Source: Paracoccaceae bacterium | Lineage (GTDB): Bacteria; Pseudomonadota; Alphaproteobacteria; Rhodobacterales; Rhodobacteraceae | DNA: 64,000 nucleotides | Reading direction: 5' to 3' | Assembly (NCBI GenBank): GCA_017510335.1 | Contig: JAFWNM010000015.1 | Location: 38,166 to 102,165, forward strand | Shown: positions 20,352 through 29,604 of the stretch, piece by piece | Numbering within the stretch: the stretch's first letter is position 1 | How the letters are laid out: each line of letters begins with the position of its first letter | The notes under the pieces: model-generated | The model's input: only the letters and a program-made list of their open reading frames with translations | Database searches by the model: none | Told to the model about the DNA's origin: nothing | Translations under genes and position numbers: made by a program

Positions 20352-20932
20352 TCTGTCCTCCTGCTCAAGGCGGCCTGCAGCCAGCTTGTGACCTGTTGTT
20401 CGGCGCGTGTGCCGTTGGGTTCGCCCGTGCCCAGCGCCTCGCGCAGATAAACGCCGTCAATCATGGCCGCCGCGCCTTCTGCCAGATCGGCGGCGCGCGC
20501 GCCCGCAATCGGACGCAGCGCATGGCGCAGATTGCTGCGCAAGCGTTGCTGGTAGATGCGCAGCAGGCGCGCGGCCTGCGCGTTGCGCTGCGCCATCACA
20601 TAGAAATTCAGCCATGCCGAAACCGCATCACGGCGAAAATTGCTGCCACTGAAGGACACGCGGACCAGCGCTTGCAAGCGCTGTTCCGGCCCGCGCGCCA
20701 TGACCAGCGCGCCGCGCATTTCCGCGCCATAAACCGCCAGAATATGGCGCATGGCCGCAAGAAACATCTGTTCCTTGGACCCGAAATAATGATGCGCCAG
20801 CGCCGACGACATGCCCGCACGCCGTGCTATGCGGCTTACTGTCACCTCTAATGCGCCGGTTGCGCCAATCTCGGCAATTGCTGCCTTGATCAGCGCGTCC
20901 CGCCTGATAGGTTCCATTCCAAGCTTCGGCAT
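20348..20932 (-). CDS. betI: HTH-type transcriptional repressor BetI
   Basis: The 194-aa product is a TetR-family regulator of the BetI type. The N-terminal HTH (~residues 10-55) reads [45 protein letters not shown] (seen in parts). The BetI feature [27 protein letters not shown] follows in the ligand domain. In known systems BetI represses bet genes until choline is present. A perfect palindrome 61 bp before its start is the likely operator. It is divergent from the choline transporter genes. Confidence 0.92.
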   Translation of the reverse strand: MPKLGMEPIRRDALIKAAIAEIGATGALEVTVSRIARRAGMSSALAHHYFGSKEQMFLAAMRHILAVYGAEMRGALVMARGPEQRLQALVRVSFSGSNFRRDAVSAWLNFYVMAQRNAQAARLLRIYQQRLRSNLRHALRPIAGARAADLAEGAAAMIDGVYLREALGTGEPNGTRAEQQVTSWLQAALSRRTE

Positions 20933-20993
20933 GGTCGCGTCCTGTAGCCTTTGTTCATGATTTCTGGTTGCAAGATGACTAGCTGATTGTTTA

Positions 20994-21009
20994 TTGATTG
21001 GTCAATCAA
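20994..21009. promoter_or_regulatory. Putative BetI operator
   Basis: TTGATTGGTCAATCAA is a perfect inverted repeat (TTGATTG / CAATCAA around GT). It lies in the 104-bp space between betI and choX. An extra half site (CTGATTG) is adjacent at about 20983-20989. Its position suits repression of both divergent units by BetI with choline as inducer. The match to BetI is inference from symmetry and context. Confidence 0.7.
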
Positions 21010-21036
21010 GAAAAAACAGAACCGGGAGAACTGCCT

Positions 21037-21963
21037 ATGACCCTTCGTCTGACATCCTTTGCCGCTGCCGCAACGCTGGCCGCAGCACCCGCATTCGCCA
21101 CCTGCGAACAGATCACCTTTTCCGATGTGGGCTGGACCGACATCACCGCCACCACCGCTGTTGCAACCACGCTTCTGGACGCGCTTGGGTATGATACCAC
21201 CACCTTGGTTCTGTCGGTGCCGGTTACCTATACATCCATGGCCAATGGCGATGTGGATGTGTTTCTTGGCAACTGGATGCCCACCATGGAAGCCGACATC
21301 GCCCCCTACCGCGACGCGGGCAGCGTGGACACAGTGCGCCGCAACCTGACCGGGGCGAAATACACGCTGGCCACCAATGCCGCCGGTGCAGCGCTTGGCA
21401 TTTCCGGTTTCGCGGATATTGCCGCGCAGGCCGAGGCGCTTGAAAACCGCATCTATGGTATTGAGCCGGGCAATGACGGCAACCGCCTGATTCTGGACAT
21501 GATCGAAGCCGGTGCTTTCGGCCTGTCCGGGTTCGAGGTTGTCGAAAGCTCCGAACAGGGCATGCTGGCGCAGGTGGCCCGCGCCGACCGTCGCGGTGAA
21601 CCTGTCGTCTTTCTGGGATGGGAACCCCACCCGATGAATTCCAATTTCGACCTGACCTATCTGGCGGGGGGGGATGACTGGTTCGGGCCGGATTTTGGCT
21701 TCGCGGAAGTCTATACCAACACCCGCGCCGGACTGGGTGCAGAGTGCCCCAATCTGGGACAGTTCCTGAACAATCTTGAATTCACGCTGGACCTGGAAAA
21801 TGAAATCATGGGCGCGATCCTCAACGACGGCACCCTGCCCGAAGATGCGGCGCGTGCATGGCTGTCGGCCAACCGTGATGCACTTGCCCCATGGCTGGAC
21901 GGGGTGACCACCCGTGACGGCGACGACGCGCTGGCGGCTGTGCTGTCCGCGCTTGACGGCTAA
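21037..21963 (+). CDS. choX: Choline ABC transporter substrate-binding protein
   Basis: This is the periplasmic choline receptor (OpuAC/ChoX type) of a high-affinity importer. The 308-aa product has a signal peptide (~1-21, LAAAPAFA). The aromatic-rich mature domain includes FSDVGWTDITATTAV, VDVFLGNWMPTMEADI and VVFLGWEPHPMNSNFD, matching the aromatic cage of ChoX-type proteins. The ATG at 21037 follows GGGAGAA. It heads a choXWV operon divergent from betI; a hairpin separates it from the permease gene. Confidence 0.9.
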   Translation: MTLRLTSFAAAATLAAAPAFATCEQITFSDVGWTDITATTAVATTLLDALGYDTTTLVLSVPVTYTSMANGDVDVFLGNWMPTMEADIAPYRDAGSVDTVRRNLTGAKYTLATNAAGAALGISGFADIAAQAEALENRIYGIEPGNDGNRLILDMIEAGAFGLSGFEVVESSEQGMLAQVARADRRGEPVVFLGWEPHPMNSNFDLTYLAGGDDWFGPDFGFAEVYTNTRAGLGAECPNLGQFLNNLEFTLDLENEIMGAILNDGTLPEDAARAWLSANRDALAPWLDGVTTRDGDDALAAVLSALDG

Positions 21964-22007
21964 CCCGCCCTTGACCTGCCGCGCCGGACCATGTCCGGGG
22001 CCAACGC

Positions 22008-22032
22008 GCGCCGGGTCTGACCCGGCGCCTTT
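22008..22032 (+). terminator. Hairpin between choX and choW
   Basis: A perfect 9-bp stem GCGCCGGGT / ACCCGGCGC with loop CTG is followed by CTTTTG. It sits 44 bp after choX and 21 bp before choW. It is most likely a partial terminator or mRNA-stabilising structure that lets the receptor be made in excess over the membrane parts. Confidence 0.6.
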
Positions 22033-22053
22033 TGCCAGAACTGGAGCAGATGC

Positions 22054-22905
22054 GTGTCAGATACTCTAACAACCCTGCTGACCGACATGAAACTTCCTGT
22101 CGGGCGCAGCATCGCAGCGGGGTTTGACTGGCTTCAGGATACGTTCATCACGGCCTTTGACGGGCTGGAAGCGGCGCTGCGCAGCGTGATCGGGCTGTTG
22201 GCCACAATGCTGCAAACCCCCCATCCTTTCGCCGTGATCGCGGGGTTTTGCGCTGTCACATGGGTTTTGCAACGCAGGTCTGTTCCGGTGCTGATTGTGG
22301 CGGCCTGTGCGCTGTTTGCACTCAATCAGGGCTATTGGGTGCTGACCATGCAGACGCTGACACTGGTTCTGGCATCGTGCATTGTGTGCATGGGGGTGGG
22401 CGTGCCACTGGGCATTTATTCCGCCCATCACCCGCGCTTTTACCGCGCCTTGACGCCGGTTCTGGACCTGATGCAAACCTTGCCGGTGTTTGTGTATCTG
22501 ATACCCGTTCTGGTGCTGTTCGGGCTGGGCATGGTGCCGGGGCTGGTGGCCACTGTCATTTTCGCCATGCCCGCCGCCATCCGGTTGACGGAACTGGGCA
22601 TCCGCTCCACCCCCAAAGCACTGACCGAGGCCGCGACCGCCTTTGGCGCGACCACAGGCCAGCGCATCCGCAAGGTGGAATTGCCCTATGCGTTTCCCCA
22701 AATCATGGCCGGACTGAACCAGACCATCATGCTGTCGCTGTCCATGGTGGTGATTGCGGGGCTGGTGGGTGCGCCGGGGCTTGGGGTTCCCATCGTGCGC
22801 GCGTTGAACACAGTCAATGCCGCGCTGGGGTTCGAAGCGGGCGCGGTCATTGTGACAGTCGCCATCATGCTGGACCGCATGCTGCGCGTGGAGGTGAAAC
22901 AATGA
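22054..22905 (+). CDS. choW: Choline ABC transporter permease
   Basis: The 283-aa product is the inner-membrane channel of the choline importer. It has about six to seven membrane helices and the BPD_transp_1 EAA-type loop, EAATAFGATTGQRIRKVELPYAFPQIMAG. The start is a GTG at 22054 with CTGGAG upstream. The stop overlaps the choV start (ATGA). Confidence 0.92.
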   Translation: MSDTLTTLLTDMKLPVGRSIAAGFDWLQDTFITAFDGLEAALRSVIGLLATMLQTPHPFAVIAGFCAVTWVLQRRSVPVLIVAACALFALNQGYWVLTMQTLTLVLASCIVCMGVGVPLGIYSAHHPRFYRALTPVLDLMQTLPVFVYLIPVLVLFGLGMVPGLVATVIFAMPAAIRLTELGIRSTPKALTEAATAFGATTGQRIRKVELPYAFPQIMAGLNQTIMLSLSMVVIAGLVGAPGLGVPIVRALNTVNAALGFEAGAVIVTVAIMLDRMLRVEVKQ

Positions 22906-23942
22906 CCGACCCCGCCATCCGGTTTCGCAACGTCTCCATTGTGTTCGGCAAGAACCCCTACAAGGCCATTCCCCTGATGGAAACCGGCCAAAGCCGCGAT
23001 GACATCAAGCGCGCCACAGGGCAGGTTCTGGGGGTGCATGACTGCACGCTGGATGTCGGGCATGGCGAAATCGTTGTTCTGATGGGGCTGTCGGGGTCCG
23101 GCAAGTCCACATTGCTGCGCGCGGTCAACGGGTTGAACCCCATTGTTCAGGGCGATGTGCTGGTTCATGACGGATCAGGCCTTGTCAGTGTGCCAAAGGC
23201 GGGCAGCGCCACATTGCGCCGGTTGCGCAGGCGCTGTGTGGCGATGGTTTTTCAGCAATTCGGCCTGCTGCCCTGGCGCAGCGTGCGCGAAAATGTGGGC
23301 TTCGGGCTGGAACTTGCGGGCGTGGCGCGGCGCGACAGACGCGACAAGGTGGCCCAGCAACTGGAACTTGTGGGCCTGTCGCAATGGGCGGATCAGCCTG
23401 TCAGCGCCTTGTCAGGCGGCATGCAGCAGCGCGTAGGGCTGGCGCGCGCGTTCGCCACGGATGCGCCCATCTTGCTGATGGACGAACCGTTTTCCGCGCT
23501 GGACCCGCTAATTCGCACCAGATTGCAGGATGAATTGCTGGAATTGCAGCAGCGCCTGAAACGCACCATCGTGTTTGTCAGCCATGACCTGGACGAGGCC
23601 TTCAAGCTGGGCAACCGCATTGCCATTCTTGATGGCGGGCGCATCATCCAGTCGGGCACGCCTGCGCAAATCTATGCACGCCCTGCCACGCCCTATGTTG
23701 CTGATTTTGTGGCCAATATGAACCCGCTGCAAGTGTTGTGCGCGCGCGATGCACTGGCGCTGTCAAACACGCCTGCCGCCAGCGGCACCATTGATGCCGC
23801 GCTGCCCATCCGGCAGGTCATGGACCGGATGGACACCCGCACCACCTGCCTTGAAGTTACCGAAAACGGGCGCAGTCTGGGGTTCGTGACCCCGCAATCC
23901 GTGCTGGCCGCCCTGTCCGCGCGCCACGGGGGCACATCCTGA
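22902..23942 (+). CDS. choV: Choline ABC transporter ATP-binding protein
   Basis: The 346-aa product powers the importer. It has Walker [15 protein letters not shown], the Q-loop in MVFQQFGLLPW, signature LSGGMQQRVGLARA, Walker B ILLMDEPFSALDP and the H-loop in VFVSHDLDEAF. An N-terminal segment (FGKNPYKAIPLMETG) is typical of quaternary amine (ProV/ChoV) ATPases. The C-terminal ~60 residues resemble part of a regulatory CBS-like region. The ATG at 22902 overlaps choW. Confidence 0.93.
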   Translation: MTDPAIRFRNVSIVFGKNPYKAIPLMETGQSRDDIKRATGQVLGVHDCTLDVGHGEIVVLMGLSGSGKSTLLRAVNGLNPIVQGDVLVHDGSGLVSVPKAGSATLRRLRRRCVAMVFQQFGLLPWRSVRENVGFGLELAGVARRDRRDKVAQQLELVGLSQWADQPVSALSGGMQQRVGLARAFATDAPILLMDEPFSALDPLIRTRLQDELLELQQRLKRTIVFVSHDLDEAFKLGNRIAILDGGRIIQSGTPAQIYARPATPYVADFVANMNPLQVLCARDALALSNTPAASGTIDAALPIRQVMDRMDTRTTCLEVTENGRSLGFVTPQSVLAALSARHGGTS

Positions 23943-24030
23943 CGGGAACGCGCGGGAAAATGCGCCAGTGCGGGCGTGGTCCAAGCGTGAATGCCCCATC
24001 ACGCCCCCCCGAACCCAAGGTAACGCTGCG

Positions 24031-24885
24031 CTAGCCCGCTTGCCCTATGCGAAACACACACCCGTCACTGGGCAGTTCCGGCAAGCTTGCGCACAGGCCA
24101 CGCGCGACCAGCCATGACGCCAGCACCTTTGGCACATAATCGCGGGTTTCCGCAAACGGGGGCACACCGGAATTGCGCCGCACGGCCCCTTCGCCAGCAT
24201 TATAGCCCGCCAGCGCCAGCACGATGTCATTGTCGAAATGGCGCAGCAGCCAATCCAGATAGGCCACACCACCACGAATATTCTGGCCCGTATCGAACGC
24301 ATCACTTACCGAAAACCGCGCCGCTGTGGCGGGGATCAGCTGCATCAGCCCCTGGGCACCAGCATGGCTTATGGCATCCGCGCGGCCAGCCGATTCGACC
24401 GCGATCACGGCCAGCACCAGCGCGGGGGATATGTTCGTGCCCACTGTGGCGCGAAGGATATCGGGCCCATAGGCCTGCGCCAGTTCCTGCAGGAACTGCA
24501 AGCGCGGCACTGGCACATCGCGCCCGTCCGGCGGGGTGTTCAGCGCGGTCATGGCCGACAGGAAACGCCCCGAACCATCCTCCAGCGCGGGCGACACCCT
24601 GTCCCAGAACCAAGCCAGACTGGACGGCGGCGCAGGGGTCTGGCCACCGGGCACGGGGCGCGCTAGGGTTTGCGGGCTGGGGCGCGCGGCCATGAATCTG
24701 GCCTGTTCTTCAGGGTCGATCTGCACTGTAATGCGTGGCCCCGCTGTCTGGCCCGGAACCACCCGCCGAAAGGTGAAATCCCCGTCTTGTGCGCCCCCCG
24801 CATGTGGCACCACAGCCAGCACCGCCCCGAACACCAAGGGTGCGGCCCATGCGGCCTTGCGGCGGTGCGGCGCGATTTTCGACAT
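24031..24885 (-). CDS. Lytic transglycosylase, SLT-domain
   Basis: The 284-aa exported product has an N-terminal signal (~1-32, ending AGGAQ). A linker follows, then a C-terminal SLT-type domain (~150-260). The catalytic Glu lies in ALVLAVIAVESAGRADAISHAGAQGLMQLIP (seen in parts: VIAVESAGRAD and GAQGLMQLIP). Downstream, GGVAYLDWLLRHFDNDIVLALAGYNAGEGAV is the conserved muramidase region. It would cut peptidoglycan in the periplasm. Its position divergent from the Flp pilin gene suggests, but does not prove, a role in letting the pilus pass the wall. Confidence 0.9.
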   Translation of the reverse strand: MSKIAPHRRKAAWAAPLVFGAVLAVVPHAGGAQDGDFTFRRVVPGQTAGPRITVQIDPEEQARFMAARPSPQTLARPVPGGQTPAPPSSLAWFWDRVSPALEDGSGRFLSAMTALNTPPDGRDVPVPRLQFLQELAQAYGPDILRATVGTNISPALVLAVIAVESAGRADAISHAGAQGLMQLIPATAARFSVSDAFDTGQNIRGGVAYLDWLLRHFDNDIVLALAGYNAGEGAVRRNSGVPPFAETRDYVPKVLASWLVARGLCASLPELPSDGCVFRIGQAG

Positions 24886-24905
24886 TGGGTTAACTGCTCA
24901 TTTAG

Positions 24906-24921
24906 ATATTCGCGTGAATAT
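24906..24921. promoter_or_regulatory. Inverted repeat between transglycosylase and pilin genes
   Basis: ATATTCGCGTGAATAT has perfect ATATTC/GAATAT arms around GCGT and lies 20 bp before the transglycosylase start, 231 bp before the pilin. It may be an operator; no regulator is suggested by the sequence. Confidence 0.3.
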
Positions 24922-25152
24922 GACGACAAGGCCGGTTTTGCACCAGCCCCTGATGATGTGTTCTGCCTATCATAGGTCCCAAAGGGGATTAAGGAAAAAC
25001 TAAGAAAATTCGCCATGCGCGAAAATCGTACCTTTTTTGCCCAAATCAGAACACGATTCACTGGCTTATTCAGCCTCAGCCAAGCGGTGAACAAAACATG
25101 GTCTGAGTAACCGGTTCGGCAGAGTAGCAAACGTAAAACCTGGAGAGTAAAA

Positions 25153-25383
25153 ATGAAATTGTTCGCAAACATCAAATCCTTCGCCGCAGACGAATCTGGT
25201 GCTGTCACTGTCGATTGGGTTGTTCTGACCGCCGCTATCGTTGGCCTTGGCATTGCTGTTATCGCCTCTGTTCAGGGCGGTGTGAACAGCCTGGCAAACT
25301 CGATTTCCAGCGCAGTTTCCGGCACCTCCGTTGGCACAACGCCCGGCGCGGCCCCTGTTCCTGCCGAAGAACCCGAAACCTGA
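25153..25383 (+). CDS. Flp/Fap-type pilin
   Basis: The 76-aa product is the likely main subunit of a Tad (type IVc) pilus. It has a short charged leader followed by DESGAVTVDWVVLTAAIVGLG, the prepilin cleavage region with Gly before the hydrophobic helix, and a short tail ending in PAEEPET. TGGAGAG lies 6 nt before the ATG. A hairpin follows the gene, so it is probably expressed alone at a high level. Confidence 0.88.
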   Translation: MKLFANIKSFAADESGAVTVDWVVLTAAIVGLGIAVIASVQGGVNSLANSISSAVSGTSVGTTPGAAPVPAEEPET

Positions 25384-25433
25384 TCTCAAACCTGGCACCG
25401 CGCTGTCTAGCGCGTGACCAGACAAAGATGAAA

Positions 25434-25463
25434 GCGGCAGGGGCACAGGCACCCTGCCGCCTT
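25434..25463 (+). terminator. Hairpin after the Flp pilin gene
   Basis: GCGGCAGGG and CCCTGCCGC form a 9-bp stem with a 9-nt loop, then CTTGTT. It would end or stabilise the pilin transcript before cpaB. Confidence 0.6.
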
Positions 25464-25619
25464 GTTCAGTTATAGCGCCACATTGAACGCGCGCGCAGCG
25501 CCCCCCCCTGCGCAAACTTGCCACAGTCGGGCCAACAAGGTGCCGCAGCTTTGTGGACGGGTTCTTTGTAACGGTAAACACCCCCAACCGGGGTCATCGT
25601 AAACGTAAGGAAACACGCC

Positions 25620-26462
25620 ATGCGCCTTTTATTTGCAGCAGTTCTTCTGGCAGGGCTTGGGCTTGCAGGCTTTGCTGTCTATCAAACCCAGCAATATGTT
25701 GGCCAGATGGAACGCGAACTGGTCGCGGCCCGGTCCGCGCAGGTCACTTCAGGCCCCGAAACTGTGGATGTCTATCTGACGCGGCGCGATTTGCGCTATG
25801 GCGAGCGTATGACCCCCGCGGACCTGATCACCGCCCCCTTCCCCGCCAATGCCATTCCCGTGGGCAGTTTCACCGATATCGACAAGATTTTCCCTGACGG
25901 CATTCCCCACCGCACAGTTTTGCGCGCGATGGACACCCGCGAACCCCTGTTGACCAGCAAACTGACCGAACCGGGCAAGGAAGCGGGCATCACATCGCAC
26001 CTGACACCGGGCAAACGCGCCTTCACGATCGACGTGAACCAGACCAGCGGTGTTGCGGGCTTCTTGCGCCCGGGCGACCATGTCGATGTGTTCTGGACCG
26101 GGCGCACCCGCGAATCCGGCGATATGACAAGCCTGATTGAGCCGCGCATGCGCATCATTGCCGTCGACCAAAGCGCCGATATGGAACGCAGGTCCGAAGC
26201 TACGCTTGCGCGCAACGTCACGGTAGAGGCCCTGCCCGAACAGGCCGCAGCCCTGGCGCAGGCCCAAAGTTCCGGCCGTTTGTCGCTGGCGCTGGTGGGC
26301 ATAAATGACGATTCCATCTCCGACTCCATCGAAATGACGCAAGACCGTCTTCTGGGTGTGGTGCGCGAAGAACGCGTGGCCGTAGAAGCGGAACGCACCT
26401 GTCATGTGCGCACCCGTCGCGGCAACCAGCTTGTGCTGATTGAAACCGCCTGCACGAACTGA
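25620..26462 (+). CDS. cpaB: Flp pilus assembly protein CpaB/RcpC
   Basis: The 280-aa product is the periplasmic CpaB/RcpC component of Tad pilus machinery. It has a single N-terminal membrane anchor (~1-22), then a SAF-like domain (VDVYLTRRDLRYGERMTPADL) and an RcpC region (KRAFTIDVNQTSGVAGFLRPGDHVDV). Late Cys residues occur in ERTCHVRTRRG and ETACTN. The ATG at 25620 follows AAGGAAAC. A strong hairpin separates it from cpaC. Confidence 0.92.
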   Translation: MRLLFAAVLLAGLGLAGFAVYQTQQYVGQMERELVAARSAQVTSGPETVDVYLTRRDLRYGERMTPADLITAPFPANAIPVGSFTDIDKIFPDGIPHRTVLRAMDTREPLLTSKLTEPGKEAGITSHLTPGKRAFTIDVNQTSGVAGFLRPGDHVDVFWTGRTRESGDMTSLIEPRMRIIAVDQSADMERRSEATLARNVTVEALPEQAAALAQAQSSGRLSLALVGINDDSISDSIEMTQDRLLGVVREERVAVEAERTCHVRTRRGNQLVLIETACTN

Positions 26463-26489
26463 CAATATTGCAACAATTCCATCGACCTT

Positions 26490-26524
26490 AAGCGCGCGCG
26501 ACCTGACATCGCGCGCGCTTTTGC
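26490..26524 (+). terminator. Intrinsic terminator between cpaB and cpaC
   Basis: A 12-bp stem (AAGCGCGCGCGA / TCGCGCGCGCTT) with loop CCTGACA is followed by a T tract. It lies 27 bp after the cpaB stop and 234 bp before cpaC, so cpaC may have its own promoter. Confidence 0.7.
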
Positions 26525-26757
26525 ATATTCTGGCCATGCCTGCGCTGCAAACCCGCCGACCCGGCGCTACCATATAAGGTAAGGAATTCCTGCAACCCTG
26601 CAAAATGGGGCCATAGCGCAGGCCAAAGTTGCAAATTTCACATCAAGAACGCCTGCGAAGCACTGAAAACTTGCAAAAAAAACCGATTTGGGCCATGCTT
26701 TGTCAAAATCGGGGAAAACCCCACCATGAAACAGGCAGTTGTTCGAGGCAGGTTCAA

Positions 26758-28164
26758 ATGAATTTCAAGACATTGGCGGCGGCGCTGCTTGCAGGAAGCG
26801 CGGTTGCGCTTATGGTTCCATCGGGTGCGCAGTCGGAAACCTTGCGCGTGCTCAATGGCACATCTTCTTCCACGCTGAGCATTCCCATGAACAGGGCCGT
26901 TGTCGTGGAAACCGACATGCCCTTTGCGGAACTGTCGATTGCCAATCCCGGCATTGCCGATATTTCCACATTGTCGGACCGATCCATCTATGTGCTGGGC
27001 AAGGCACCGGGGCGCACCACGCTGACAATTCTGGGCGCGGATGGCAGCCTGTTTTCGAATGTTGATGTGCAGGTCACCCCCGATATTGCGGAAATCCGCG
27101 AAAGATTGCGCCAGATCCTGCCCAATGAACGTATCGAAGTGCGCACCGCCAATGACGGCCTTGTGCTGTCGGGTGTCGTGTCTACTGCTGCGCGTCTGGA
27201 TGCGGCCATGGAACTGGCGCAGCGCTACGCCCCTGACCGCGTGTCCAACCTGATGAGTCTGGGGGGCACGCAACAGGTCATGCTGAAAGTGCGCTTTTCC
27301 GAAATGAACCGCGAAGTTCGCAAGAATCTTGGCATCAGTTTTCAATTGAGTTCCAGCATCAGTTCCGGTCCCAATGTGCGCCTGGGGACAGGAACGCTTG
27401 ATGGGACGGCAAACAGTGTTGACCTGCCCGGTTCCCCTGGCGGGCGGCAAGGGGCGCTTGGCTTTCGCGTCGGGGGCGGAAGCCTGACCGCGCAAGTTCT
27501 GCTGGAAGCGCTGGAATCGCAAGGCCTTGCGCGCACATTGGCCGAGCCGAACCTGACGGCGCTTTCGGGTCAGGAAGCCTCTTTCCTTGCCGGGGGCGAG
27601 GTTCCGGTGCCTGTGGCCTCGTCAGATGGTAATATCGCCGTACAATACAGACCCTTTGGTGTGGAACTTCAGTTCACACCTCGTGTCTTGGATGACAATG
27701 TCATCAACCTGACGTTAAACGCGTCTGTCAGTTCCATCGATACGGCCTTGTCAGGCGATGGTATCGGGGCGGGCGGCATTCCTGCGCGCGCCTTTCGCAC
27801 ACGCGCGACTCAAACCACAGTTGAACTGCGTGATGGCGAAAGCTTTGCCATCGCGGGCCTGCTGGAAGATGATTTCCGCGCCAATTCAAGTTCCGTTCCA
27901 TGGCTGTCCGATATTCCGGTGCTGGGGGCATTGTTCCGCAGTTCAGGATACGAACGCCGCCAGACCGAGCTTGTCATCATCATAACCGCCCATCTGGTCA
28001 CCCCCACCCGCGGCGAGGCCCTGATGCTGCCCACAGACCGCGTGCGCCCGCCGTCAGAACGCGACCTGTTCCTAAGCGGGCGGTTGACATCGCGCAACAG
28101 TGGCGCCGAAGGCGAAGTCGCGCGGCAGGATTTTGGCGGCCCCTACGGCTATGTTCTGGATTGA
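26758..28164 (+). CDS. cpaC: Tad pilus outer-membrane secretin CpaC/RcpA
   Basis: The 468-aa product forms the outer-membrane channel for Tad pili. It has a signal peptide (~1-26, ending AQS), an N-terminal BON-like/N0 region (LSIPMNRAVVVETDMPFAELSIANP) and a C-terminal secretin domain with FLAGGEVPVPV and a region ending RRQTELVIIITAHLVTP. The ATG at 26758 is chosen because it gives a proper signal peptide; the in-frame extension to 26629 does not look coding. Confidence 0.93.
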   Translation: MNFKTLAAALLAGSAVALMVPSGAQSETLRVLNGTSSSTLSIPMNRAVVVETDMPFAELSIANPGIADISTLSDRSIYVLGKAPGRTTLTILGADGSLFSNVDVQVTPDIAEIRERLRQILPNERIEVRTANDGLVLSGVVSTAARLDAAMELAQRYAPDRVSNLMSLGGTQQVMLKVRFSEMNREVRKNLGISFQLSSSISSGPNVRLGTGTLDGTANSVDLPGSPGGRQGALGFRVGGGSLTAQVLLEALESQGLARTLAEPNLTALSGQEASFLAGGEVPVPVASSDGNIAVQYRPFGVELQFTPRVLDDNVINLTLNASVSSIDTALSGDGIGAGGIPARAFRTRATQTTVELRDGESFAIAGLLEDDFRANSSSVPWLSDIPVLGALFRSSGYERRQTELVIIITAHLVTPTRGEALMLPTDRVRPPSERDLFLSGRLTSRNSGAEGEVARQDFGGPYGYVLD

Positions 28165-28297
28165 TGCGTGTCGCCCCGGTTCGGGAAACGATTTGCGGCA
28201 CGGTGAACATACGGTAACAATAGCGCAAGGCGCGCGCACGCGCCGGCATTCAAGTAACCTGCAAGGTCAGCCGGGCCATAACGAACGGATAGATACC

Positions 28298-28909
28298 ATG
28301 AACAGACGTTTTTTTATGCTTGGCGCTGCGGGAACAACATTGGCCGCCTGTGCCGGCCCGAATGCGCGCGAAGCGGGCGTGGTGGTGGATGAAGGGGGCT
28401 TCGGCAACCCCACAATGCACAACACGCTGGTGCAGACGGGCCGCATCAATATTGCGGAAATCATGACCCGCCGCTTCGAGGCAGAGGTCCCCGCAATGGT
28501 GAATTTCGCCTTTGACAGCGCCACCCTGGACGCCGAGGCACGCCGCATCCTGCGCCATCAGGCCCATTGGATGAAGCAGTTTCCAGAACTGCGCTTTCGC
28601 ATTTTCGGCCATACCGATGCCGTGGGCAGCGCGTCATACAACCAGCGCCTGGGCCAGCGCCGTGCCGATGCCGCGCGCCATTTCCTGATGCAACAAGGCG
28701 TCCCGCAAGACAGCATCATTGCCACCGTTTCGCGCGGGCAATCGCAGCCCTTGATCGTCACGCAAGGACGTGAACGCGCCAACCGGCGCACTGTGACCGA
28801 AATTGCGGGCGCAATTCGCCGCCACCCAACTGTAATGAACGGCGAATATGCGCGCATCCTGCACCGCGAATATGTTGCCAGCGCCGCGCCCCAATCAACC
28901 GACGGGTAG
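28298..28909 (+). CDS. OmpA-family lipoprotein of the Tad cluster
   Basis: The 203-aa product has a lipobox (TTLAACAGP, Cys near residue 18), so it is probably an outer-membrane lipoprotein. It has a C-terminal OmpA/MotB domain (~70-175) that binds peptidoglycan: VNFAFDSATLDAEARRIL, FRIFGHTDAVGSASYNQRLGQRRADA and RGQSQPLIVTQGRERANRRT. OmpA-like genes commonly follow cpaC in Rhodobacterales Tad loci. Here the cluster then stops; the ATPase genes cpaE/cpaF and tadB/tadC are not in the window. Confidence 0.88.
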   Translation: MNRRFFMLGAAGTTLAACAGPNAREAGVVVDEGGFGNPTMHNTLVQTGRINIAEIMTRRFEAEVPAMVNFAFDSATLDAEARRILRHQAHWMKQFPELRFRIFGHTDAVGSASYNQRLGQRRADAARHFLMQQGVPQDSIIATVSRGQSQPLIVTQGRERANRRTVTEIAGAIRRHPTVMNGEYARILHREYVASAAPQSTDG

Positions 28910-28950
28910 CCCCTGCCGGCATGGCAGCGTGCAACAGCCAGCGGGCCGGT

Positions 28951-29598
28951 TTACAGCGCGGGCCGGTCGGGCCGGACATGGCGGAGATAGACACGAATCA
29001 TCCAGCCCAGCATCACTGCATTCAGGATGTGCCACATGAAATGCGTGCCCAGCGCGAATTGCGCGCAGAACGCCGCATCTGCCATACGAAACCCCAGCGA
29101 CACGCACAGCACGCCAGCGCCCACCAAAAGCCCCTTGCCGGTGGGCGTATCACGCAACCACAGCCCGTAGCCCGCAATCAGCACTGCAACACTGAAATAC
29201 AGCGCATTCGCCCCCGCACCGGGCACCAGCAAACCGGCCAGCCACCCAAAACCCGCCGCATAGGGGACAAACCCCACACTGACCAGCGCCGCCAGCCAAA
29301 CCGGCGCGCGCAGGAAATCGCGCGTTGCCACAAACAGATAGACCAGTATGAACACCACAATCGGCGCCACATCCAAAAGCCCCGCCCAGCCCGTGGCGTG
29401 GGTGTGCCATAAATAAGACCCGACGCCGATCGCCATCAGGACAATGGCCATCAACCGCGCGGCGGCCACGCCCCGCGTTTGCGGCCAGACAATCAGCCCG
29501 GCTATCACGAACGCAACATTTGTCACGGCATTCACAGGCTCGGACCAATAGGAAAAATCGGTGCGTTCGCAATACGCTATGACCTGTTCTTGCCACAT
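28951..29598 (-). CDS. Ceramidase-family membrane protein
   Basis: The 215-aa product has about seven membrane helices and matches the alkaline ceramidase superfamily (CREST-type hydrolases). The N-terminal ERTDFSYWSEPVNAVTNVAFV resembles the family's glutamate/tryptophan/asparagine start. The metal-binding pattern is the serine-histidine helix (GVGSYLWHTHATGWAGLLD) and the late H...H helix (GTHFMWHILNAVMLG). The substrate in bacteria is not known. It lies 6 bp before the stop side of tadA on the same strand and may be cotranscribed with it. Confidence 0.8.
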   Translation of the reverse strand: MWQEQVIAYCERTDFSYWSEPVNAVTNVAFVIAGLIVWPQTRGVAAARLMAIVLMAIGVGSYLWHTHATGWAGLLDVAPIVVFILVYLFVATRDFLRAPVWLAALVSVGFVPYAAGFGWLAGLLVPGAGANALYFSVAVLIAGYGLWLRDTPTGKGLLVGAGVLCVSLGFRMADAAFCAQFALGTHFMWHILNAVMLGWMIRVYLRHVRPDRPAL

Positions 29599-29604
29599 GC
29601 CGTT

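Noticed and set aside
20994-21009. FNR box reading of the betI-choX palindrome
   Set aside because: The TTGAT and ATCAA halves are 6 bp apart rather than 4, and the context (BetI) explains it better.
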